13,056 nucleotides of DNA, taken from NCBI GenBank assembly GCA_963649295.1, contig CAVJHK010000048.1:1-13056 (forward strand), in the 5' to 3' direction. Origin of the DNA: RGIG3528 sp963649295. Lineage in GTDB: Bacteria > Bacillota > Clostridia > Lachnospirales > Lachnospiraceae. Made by a program: the position numbers and the translations under genes. Below, piece by piece: positions 1-5,683 of the stretch. The notes under the pieces are model-generated. The model did not search any database and had not been told where the DNA came from. It saw only the letters and a list, made by a program, of their open reading frames with translations. Within the stretch, counting starts at the first letter, position 1. Every line of letters starts with the position of its first letter.

Positions 1-411
1 CCATGAACTGCGCCTTCATATCCCCATTCAACAGATTTGTCGGCTGCTATGGCAAAAAGATGCCCGCCTACTCCGGTATATTTTTGAGTTCCGTATTCAT
101 GAATATTATTATGCGGTGCGGTGCAGACCCAATGAAGGTATGCCGCATGCGAGTCTTTATCACGCCTTATTCCGACCAGCCCCTGAATCGAATTATCTTC
201 CTTTAAGGCAAGCGCATATACCCGGACATCATCGGGTATCTCGTACCAATCAATATTCCACCCGTTGGAATGATTAAAATTTTTCAAATAACTTCTGCTT
301 TCAATTTTAAATACAACCGTTTCCTTGATTTCTCCCGTTGTGTTTTCCTTTAAACAAGGAACAATTTCATCAATCCATATATTTTATACAACCCTGTTCA
401 GTTATCTTCAT
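1..411 (-). pseudogene. GNAT-family N-acetyltransferase, 5' part, frameshifted near its start and cut by the window edge
   Basis: The minus strand from about 380 down to the left edge encodes about 126 residues without a stop. They resemble a GNAT acetyltransferase: an N-terminal segment IDEIVPCLKENTTGE, a central strand YLHWVCTAPHNN, and an acetyl-CoA pyrophosphate-loop-like segment YTGVGGHLFAIAADKS. That frame has no ATG, GTG or TTG start before the domain and is closed by a TAA (385-383). The only convincing start is ATG 411-409, with GGGG (424-421) nine bases upstream and a strong promoter. It reads MKITEQGCIKYMD and then stops at TGA 372-370. Removing one base, or adding two (for example one more AT in the TATAT run at 381-377), joins the frames as ...IKYIWIDEIVPCL. 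What is seen is a well-signalled start and an intact domain in different frames; pseudogene status is inferred. Programmed frameshifting or an assembly error are alternatives. The substrate is unknown and the 3' end is outside the window. Confidence 0.7.
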
Positions 412-433
412 ATATCATTTCCCCTTTTTTATC

Positions 434-463
434 ATTTTACTTTATTTTCGATATTTATGTCAA
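434..463 (-). promoter_or_regulatory. Sigma-A-type promoter of the acetyltransferase gene
   Basis: On the minus strand there is a perfect -35 hexamer TTGACA (463-458), an 18-nt spacer and -10 TAAAAT (439-434, five of six consensus bases). Transcription would begin near 427, giving a leader of about 16 nt, with the GGGG ribosome binding site at 424-421 and ATG at 411. This is the best promoter match in the window and supports 411 as the intended start of the frameshifted gene. Confidence 0.75.
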
Positions 464-547
464 TCGCTTCCCCGTCCATACCCCTTCAATTTTTCACAAT
501 CTTTTTGCCGCATTTTTCCCAATCGTTTGTTAAAAGAGTATCATTTG

Positions 548-576
548 TTGACTTTATCGCACTTTAGGGCTAAAGT
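548..576 (+). promoter_or_regulatory. Sigma-A-type promoter of the rnf operon
   Basis: TTGACT (548-553, five of six), a 17-nt spacer and TAAAGT (571-576, four of six) lie 44 bases before the rnfC ATG. The expected start point is near 583, giving a leader of about 37 nt that carries the AGGAGG ribosome binding site. Spacing is ideal and no other candidate is as good in the 208-base divergent region 412-619. The rest of that region is AT-rich and holds only the divergent promoter described separately. Confidence 0.65.
561..576. promoter_or_regulatory. Perfect 16-bp palindrome over the rnf -10 box, candidate operator
   Basis: ACTTTAG-GG-CTAAAGT is a perfect inverted repeat with 7-bp arms and a 2-bp centre. 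Its right arm contains the whole proposed -10 hexamer (571-576), so a bound dimeric repressor would block RNA polymerase. It does not match the Rex consensus (TTGTTAA-N4-TTAACAA) and I cannot assign a regulator. The symmetry is seen directly; operator function is inferred. Confidence 0.45.
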
Positions 577-586
577 AAACGTAATT

Positions 587-601
587 GGGTGTTTTACGCC
601 C
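587..601 (+). other. Short hairpin in the rnf 5' leader
   Basis: GGGTG (587-591) can pair with CGCCC (597-601), including one G-U pair, around a 5-nt loop. It ends eight bases before the AGGAGG ribosome binding site (609-614). It could stabilise the leader or tune translation, but a five-pair stem may be chance. No T-tract follows, so it is not a terminator. Confidence 0.25.
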
Positions 602-619
602 CTATAACAGGAGGAGAAT

Positions 620-1954
620 ATGTTTTTATCCGGAAAAGGCGGAGTACATGTTCCGCACAATAAAAACACGGCAGGGCAAAAAGCTGTCAAAATGCCCGCA
701 CCGGAAAGGGTTGTCATACCCGTTTCGATGCACATAGGGCGGCCGGCGATGCCTGTCGTAAAGCCAAAGGATCACGTAAAAATCGGCACAATGATTGCCG
801 AATCACAGGGGCCCGTTTCGGCGCGGATTGTGGCAAGTATATCGGGTGACGTTGAAAAAATCGACAGAGTGCTGCTTGCAAGCGGCGCATATTCCGATGC
901 GATAATCATCAAATCGGACGGCCTGAACGATTATGACGAAAATCTCACGCCGCCCCATGTTACCGATTACGAAAGCTTTATTGCGGCAGTCAGGGAATCC
1001 GGCATTGTGGGTCTCGGAGGCGCAGGCTTTCCGACAGCCGTAAAGCTTGATGTCAAAGACACATCACGCATTAAGCACGTTATCATAAATGCCGCCGAGT
1101 GCGAGCCCTATATCACAAGCGACACACGCACGATGCTTGACAATTCGGAGGACATTTTTGCGGGAGTGGAATTACTCAAAAAATACCTCTCCGTCACAAG
1201 CATTATAATAGGTATAGAAAAAAACAAGCCCGAAGCGATAAATAAAATGCAGGAGACATTTAAGGATGACGCTTGCGTCACCGTAATGCCGCTCCCCGAG
1301 CTTTATCCGCAGGGCGCCGAAAAAGTGATAATCAAAAATACCACGAGGCTCACGGTCAAAAAGGGCAAGCTTCCGATCGATGCGGGCTGCGTTGTAATAA
1401 ACGTGACAACGCTTGCGCAAATCTCAAAATACATTCGCACCGGAGTGCCGCTTACCGAAAAGTGCGTCACAATTGACGGAACCGCGGTAAAGACACCAAA
1501 AAACATTATCGTTCCGATAGGCACTTTAGTTTCCGATATCATGAATTTTTGCGATATCGACGAAAATGATGTTTACAAAATCCTGTTCGGCGGTCCGATG
1601 ATGGGAATTTCGGTTACGAACGCATCTGTTCCCGTTCTCAAAAACACAAACGCTGTTACGTTTATGGGGAAATCGGAAGCTGCATCTCCCCGCGCAACAC
1701 AATGCATTCACTGCGGCAGATGCGCAACGCACTGTCCCATGAATCTCACAACCTTTGCAATTGCACGCGCTTATGAAAAGCAGGACGTGGACAGTCTCAT
1801 CGCACTCAATACGGATTTGTGCTGCGAATGCGGCAGCTGTTCGTTTATATGCCCCGCAAAGCGCCCGCTTGTTGAAATAAACAAGCTCGCAAAAGCTATG
1901 ATCAGAGAATACAATCAAAAACAACAGGCGGCAAAGGGGGAGAAAACAAAATGA
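620..1954 (+). CDS. rnfC: RnfC, peripheral NADH/FMN and Fe-S subunit of the Rnf complex
   Basis: RnfC is the cytoplasmic face of the Rnf complex: it binds NAD(H) and FMN and exchanges electrons with NAD+ when reduced ferredoxin is oxidised at the membrane. At 444 residues it is of normal length. The N-terminal barrel begins with GGVHVPHNKNTA (residues 7-18, the family's GG[IV]H signature). The Rossmann-type nucleotide-binding region has GLGGAGFPTAVKL (131-143) and NAAECEPYITSDTR (157-170). Two [4Fe-4S] motifs follow: C362, C365, C368, C372 and C401, C404, C407, C411 (with an extra C402). The tail after about 430 is Lys/Gln-rich. The ATG at 620 has AGGAGG at 609-614. It is the first gene of the operon and its TGA overlaps the rnfD ATG by four bases, implying translational coupling. 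Confidence 0.97.
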   Translation: MFLSGKGGVHVPHNKNTAGQKAVKMPAPERVVIPVSMHIGRPAMPVVKPKDHVKIGTMIAESQGPVSARIVASISGDVEKIDRVLLASGAYSDAIIIKSDGLNDYDENLTPPHVTDYESFIAAVRESGIVGLGGAGFPTAVKLDVKDTSRIKHVIINAAECEPYITSDTRTMLDNSEDIFAGVELLKKYLSVTSIIIGIEKNKPEAINKMQETFKDDACVTVMPLPELYPQGAEKVIIKNTTRLTVKKGKLPIDAGCVVINVTTLAQISKYIRTGVPLTEKCVTIDGTAVKTPKNIIVPIGTLVSDIMNFCDIDENDVYKILFGGPMMGISVTNASVPVLKNTNAVTFMGKSEAASPRATQCIHCGRCATHCPMNLTTFAIARAYEKQDVDSLIALNTDLCCECGSCSFICPAKRPLVEINKLAKAMIREYNQKQQAAKGEKTK

Positions 1955-2871
1955 ACAGACTGAACATATCGGTTTCGCCTCATTTTCATGACAAATCGAC
2001 AACCAAAAGCATAATGCTTGATGTCATAACCGCTCTCCTTCCGACCGCGGTTATGGGAATCGTAATTTATGGAATAAACGCACTTGCAGTAATCGCAACC
2101 GGCATCGGATTTGCAATTATTTCCGAAATTATTTTTAACAAAATCGCAAAAAAGCCTCAGACGGCATCGGACATGAGCGCCGTTGTAACGGGACTTTTGC
2201 TTGCTTTATCTTTGCCCGCAAACATTCCCCTTTGGCAGGTTGCAATCGGCGCAATATTTGCGATCGTAATCGTAAAGGGCGTTTTCGGCGGAATCGGACA
2301 GAATTTTGCAAATCCCGCAATCACGGCAAGAATATTTATGCTTGTGGCATTTTCAAGCATGGTAATGCAAAGCTTCCCGGTTACCGATACGGTTTCCGCC
2401 GCAACACCCCTTGAAATCCTGGAAAACGGCGGCACAGTCGATATAATAAACCTAATCACCGGATACAGAGGCGGCGCAATCGGTGAGTCATGTACGCTTG
2501 CGCTCATTGTCGGCGGAATATATCTTTTGATCCGCAGGGTAATCACATGGCATACGCCCATAAGCTATATCCTCACCGTTTTTCTGTTTTCGCTTATTTT
2601 AACGGGCGACATAATGACGGCTCTCTCTTATACATTTGCGGGCGGACTCATAATCGGCGCGTTCTTTATGGCAACGGATTATGCGACAACACCCTATATG
2701 CCTCTCGGAAAATTAATTTTTGGATTCGGCGCGGGAATAATCACCGTCCTCATCCGTTTTTACGGAAACTATCCCGAGGGCGTGAGCTTTGCGATACTCT
2801 TCATGAATATCCTTACGCCCTATATCGATAAATGGACACGCAAAAAACCTTTCGGAGGTGACATAAAATGA
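1951..2871 (+). CDS. rnfD: RnfD, membrane subunit with covalently bound FMN
   Basis: RnfD (306 aa) is the NqrB-like integral membrane subunit that carries covalent FMN and takes part in ion-coupled electron transfer. Hydrophobic segments are visible at roughly 22-62, 78-90, 94-135, 175-193 and 198-285. The conserved KGVFGGIGQNFANPAI lies at 109-124. The flavin attachment site is DTVSAATPL, with T152 as predicted phosphoester acceptor. The family consensus is [ST]GAT, so Ala150 replaces the usual Gly; the Asp three residues before the Ser (D146) is kept. Attachment needs an ApbE flavin transferase, which is not in this window. The start overlaps the rnfC stop (ATGA) and is preceded by GGGGGAG. 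The end overlaps rnfG by four bases. Confidence 0.96.
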   Translation: MNRLNISVSPHFHDKSTTKSIMLDVITALLPTAVMGIVIYGINALAVIATGIGFAIISEIIFNKIAKKPQTASDMSAVVTGLLLALSLPANIPLWQVAIGAIFAIVIVKGVFGGIGQNFANPAITARIFMLVAFSSMVMQSFPVTDTVSAATPLEILENGGTVDIINLITGYRGGAIGESCTLALIVGGIYLLIRRVITWHTPISYILTVFLFSLILTGDIMTALSYTFAGGLIIGAFFMATDYATTPYMPLGKLIFGFGAGIITVLIRFYGNYPEGVSFAILFMNILTPYIDKWTRKKPFGGDIK

Positions 2872-3383
2872 AAAAAGCACTTCCAAACGTATATGTACTC
2901 ACGCTTATATGCTTGATTACAGCTCTCATAATGGCTGTTGTAAATTCCTTTACCCTTCCGATAATCACAAAAACCGAAGAGCAAAAGACAAGAGAATCAT
3001 TAAGTGCCGTGCTTCCCGACGGCGGAACATTTACGGAAATCGAATTAAACGACGGCATCACCGCATATTCCTCCGACACAACAATCCTTGCGGCATATAA
3101 GTCTTCAAACGGCGGATATGTCATAAAGGTATCGGGAACGGGATATTCTTCGGGGCTTCAGATACTTTTTGGCGTCAAAGACGGACAAATCACGGGGTCG
3201 GAATGCATGTCGTCATCGGAAACTCTCGGATACGAAAAAACCTACGGCGACACACTTAACAATAAGGATGCCGCAGAAATAAGTTCTGTTTCAACCGTAT
3301 CCGGCGCAACAAAAACAACTGCCGGATACAAAAAAGCCGCAATCGCCGCAATCGAAACGGCCGAAAAATTAAATAACAATTAG
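2868..3383 (+). CDS. rnfG: RnfG, extracytoplasmic FMN-binding subunit
   Basis: RnfG (171 aa) has one N-terminal membrane helix (about residues 8-30) followed by an outward-facing FMN-binding domain homologous to NqrC. It passes electrons between RnfD and the RnfA/RnfE membrane core. The covalent FMN site is SGAT at 145-148, with T148 the expected acceptor. The residue three before the motif's Ser, usually Asp in ApbE target sites, is Ser142 here. A second conserved region GTGYSSGL (90-97) and the ETLGYEKT stretch (118-125, usually ETPG in relatives) are present. The ATG overlaps the rnfD TGA by four bases and has GGAGG upstream. The stop TAG is merged with the rnfE ribosome binding site. Confidence 0.95.
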   Translation: MKKALPNVYVLTLICLITALIMAVVNSFTLPIITKTEEQKTRESLSAVLPDGGTFTEIELNDGITAYSSDTTILAAYKSSNGGYVIKVSGTGYSSGLQILFGVKDGQITGSECMSSSETLGYEKTYGDTLNNKDAAEISSVSTVSGATKTTAGYKKAAIAAIETAEKLNNN

Positions 3384-3394
3384 GAGGAGCGGGA

Positions 3395-4177
3395 GTGGAA
3401 AACCAGAATAAATTAAGTATAGTTACAAAGGGCTTTTTCAAAGAAAACCCCGTATTCGTACTTGTGCTCGGAACATGTCCCACACTTGCCACAACGACAT
3501 CTGTGCTCGGTGCCGTCAGCATGGGACTTGCCGCAACGGCGGTACTTATGTGTTCCAACTTTGCAATATCGCTGCTTCGCAAAATAATTCCGGACAAAGT
3601 CAGAATTCCCTGCTATATCGTAATAATCGCAGGCTTCGTAACCGTTGTACAGATGCTTATGCACGCTTATTTGCCCGAGCTTTATGAGCTGCTGGGTGTT
3701 TATCTTGCATTAATCACAGTTAACTGCATAATTCTCGGCCGTGCGGAGATGTTTGCAAGCAAAAATTCGCCCGTCGATTCACTGCTTGATGGGCTCGGAA
3801 TGGGGCTCGGATTTACGATAGCTCTGCTCCTTATGTCGACAATACGTGAAGTTTTCGGCGCAGGCTCATTTTTTGGAATCGAGATACCTTTTATAAAGGA
3901 TCATACAATCGGCTTCCTTGTAAAGAGTCCGGGCGGCTTCCTTGTATTTGGTCTACTTATCGCAATCGTAACGCTTATAATGAACAAAAAAGGCAAAGAA
4001 GCTCCCACGCTTAATTGTGCCGGCTGTCCATCGGCCGCATTCTGTAAGGGTGCAAAATGCGAAAGCGGTGATTTGACCGCATCCGCACAGGACCTTGCGG
4101 AAGTTGCACACGCCGCATCCGCGCAAGGCACTGCGGGAGTTTCTCATAATACTTCCGGGAAAGGAGAGAAGAAATGA
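3395..4177 (+). CDS. rnfE: RnfE, membrane core subunit with a Cys-rich C-terminal extension
   Basis: RnfE (260 aa) pairs with RnfA in an inverted-topology membrane core; Cys residues of the two subunits hold an intramembrane [2Fe-2S] cluster in known Rnf/Nqr structures. The likely ligands are C28 (GTCPTLA) and C111 (VNCIILGR). Six hydrophobic segments fill residues about 20-197. The start is GTG 3395, chosen because AGGAGG (3382-3387) lies seven bases upstream and homology begins at once (KGFFKENPVFVLVLG). After residue 198 comes a hydrophilic tail of about 62 residues with C208, C211, C217 and C222 (spacing C-x2-C-x5-C-x4-C) and then an Ala/Ser/Gly-rich stretch. The core alone is about 200 residues, the usual size, so the tail is an addition. 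Its TGA overlaps the rnfA ATG. Confidence 0.95.
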   Translation: MENQNKLSIVTKGFFKENPVFVLVLGTCPTLATTTSVLGAVSMGLAATAVLMCSNFAISLLRKIIPDKVRIPCYIVIIAGFVTVVQMLMHAYLPELYELLGVYLALITVNCIILGRAEMFASKNSPVDSLLDGLGMGLGFTIALLLMSTIREVFGAGSFFGIEIPFIKDHTIGFLVKSPGGFLVFGLLIAIVTLIMNKKGKEAPTLNCAGCPSAAFCKGAKCESGDLTASAQDLAEVAHAASAQGTAGVSHNTSGKGEKK

Positions 4178-4767
4178 TTAAGGAACTTGTCATCATACTT
4201 CTTACATCAGTCCTTGTAAACAACTACGTACTCAGCCGTTTCCTCGGAATTTGCCCATTCCTCGGAGTATCAAAAAAGCTCGACCAGGCAACGGGAATGG
4301 GAATTGCGGTTATATTTGTCCAGCTCATGGCAACTGCCGCGACCTATCCCATTTACTACTTCATCCTTGTGCCGAACGGACTTGAGTATTTGCAGACAAT
4401 CGTATTTATTCTTGTAATTGCGGCCCTTGTTCAGTTTATCGAAATTGTATTAAAAAAATACATTCCTTCGCTTCACAAGGCGCTCGGTGTATATCTTCCG
4501 CTTATTACAACAAACTGTGCCGTTCTCGGTATCACAATCAACAATATCACTGACGGATACAATTTTGTCGAATCAATGGTAAGCTCACTCGGATGCGGAC
4601 TCGGATTTCTCCTTGCGATGGTTATATTTTCGGGTGTACGTTCGAGACTCGAAAGCCCTCAGACTCCGAAGGCATTTAACGGACTTCCGCAAACTTTGAT
4701 TGCCGCATCCATAGTTTCTCTCGCATTTATGGGATTTGCGGGAATAATCGACAATCTTTTTATGTAG
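4174..4767 (+). CDS. rnfA: RnfA, membrane core subunit
   Basis: RnfA (197 aa, normal length) is the partner of RnfE, with six predicted membrane helices of opposite topology. Together they form the ion-translocating core with a [2Fe-2S] cluster at the subunit interface. The family signatures are seen: NNYVLSRFLGICPFLGVSKK (16-35, with C27) and LPLITTNCAVLG (108-119, with C115). The ATG overlaps the rnfE TGA by four bases and is preceded by GGAGAG. Only 12 bases separate it from rnfB. Nothing is missing or odd. Confidence 0.97.
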   Translation: MIKELVIILLTSVLVNNYVLSRFLGICPFLGVSKKLDQATGMGIAVIFVQLMATAATYPIYYFILVPNGLEYLQTIVFILVIAALVQFIEIVLKKYIPSLHKALGVYLPLITTNCAVLGITINNITDGYNFVESMVSSLGCGLGFLLAMVIFSGVRSRLESPQTPKAFNGLPQTLIAASIVSLAFMGFAGIIDNLFM

Positions 4768-4779
4768 AGGGGGCACAAT

Positions 4780-5607
4780 ATGAACGAAATAGTAACAGCT
4801 GTTGTAATTGTGGCGGTAATAGGACTTATATGCGGCGTTGTGCTTGCGGCCGCATCACACTTTATGGATGTGCCGACCGACGAAAAATTCACTCTTGCGC
4901 GCGAATGTCTCCCCGGAGCCAACTGCGGAGCCTGCGGATATACGGGATGTGACGGATATGCAAATGCCCTTGCAAAAGGCGAAACCACAGCCACAAACCT
5001 GTGCGTTCCGGGCGGTGACACGGCGGCGCTTGCAATTTCAAAGGCACTCGGTCTTGCATATTCAGGTGTCGAAGAAAAGGTCGCATATGTTCATTGCAAC
5101 GGAAATTGCGACGAAACACGCGACCGTGCGCTTTATACGGGAATTCAGAACTGCAGTTCGGCTTCCCTGATCTATGGCGGCCCAAAGGCCTGCGTATACG
5201 GATGCCTGGGCTTTGGTGACTGCGCACTTAAATGTCCCGAGGGCGCAATTTGCGTAACAAGCGGAATTGCAAAAATTGACATGACAAAATGTATCGGATG
5301 CGGCATTTGCGTTAAGACCTGTCCGAAGCACATAATTTCATTGATTCCCGTAACTGCGGTAACTGCGGTAGAGTGTAGCTCCGCAGATCCCGGCGCAGTT
5401 ACAAGAAAGACCTGCGAAAACGGATGCATAGGATGCAAAAAGTGCGAAAAGGAATGTCCCGAAAACGCAATCACGGTCAGCGGAAATCTTGCAAAAATCG
5501 ATTATTCCGTTTGCACACGGTGCGGCAAATGTGCCTCCGTCTGCCCTGTCGGCGCATTAAAGAATGTAAACTTTAATTTGAGCTACGGCGCAAAAAAAGC
5601 GCTATAA
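4780..5607 (+). CDS. rnfB: RnfB, multi-cluster ferredoxin-type subunit (ferredoxin entry point)
   Basis: RnfB (275 aa) accepts electrons from reduced ferredoxin at the cytoplasmic face. It starts with one membrane helix (about 4-25). A 4Fe-4S domain of the RnfB/ASKHA type follows: CLPGANCGACGYTGC with C43, C49, C52, C57, then C75. Next come ferredoxin-like clusters: C138, C142, C148, C152, C158; C171, C174, C177, C181; C216, C219, C222, C226; and C245, C248, C251, C255. This many clusters is typical of clostridial RnfB. GGGGG precedes the ATG at 4780. It is the last gene of the operon; TAA at 5605 is followed 27 bases later by the terminator hairpin. All cluster Cys residues look intact. Confidence 0.97.
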   Translation: MNEIVTAVVIVAVIGLICGVVLAAASHFMDVPTDEKFTLARECLPGANCGACGYTGCDGYANALAKGETTATNLCVPGGDTAALAISKALGLAYSGVEEKVAYVHCNGNCDETRDRALYTGIQNCSSASLIYGGPKACVYGCLGFGDCALKCPEGAICVTSGIAKIDMTKCIGCGICVKTCPKHIISLIPVTAVTAVECSSADPGAVTRKTCENGCIGCKKCEKECPENAITVSGNLAKIDYSVCTRCGKCASVCPVGALKNVNFNLSYGAKKAL

Positions 5608-5634
5608 TACCAGCGATTGCATTTTTAAAGGCAT

Positions 5635-5662
5635 AAAAATAAGCCCGAAAGGGCTTATTTTT
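5635..5662. terminator. Strong, probably bidirectional, Rho-independent terminator
   Basis: AAAAATAAGCCC (5635-5646) pairs perfectly with GGGCTTATTTTT (5651-5662) around a GAAA tetraloop. A run of six T follows the GC part on the plus strand, and a matching A-tract gives T's on the minus strand. It lies between the convergent stops of rnfB (5607) and the SGNH esterase gene (5684), so it can end both transcripts. Confidence 0.9.
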
Positions 5663-5683
5663 TATCAAATACTTTTTGAAAAA

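Noticed and set aside
370..390. Programmed ribosomal frameshifting in the GNAT gene.
   Set aside because: No classical slippery heptamer followed by a pseudoknot or internal Shine-Dalgarno was recognised; a mutation or sequencing error is simpler.
620..5607. A Na+-NQR operon rather than Rnf.
   Set aside because: The gene order CDGEAB, the RnfB multi-cluster ferredoxin protein and the two CxxCxxCxxxCP motifs in RnfC are Rnf-specific; there is no NqrF.
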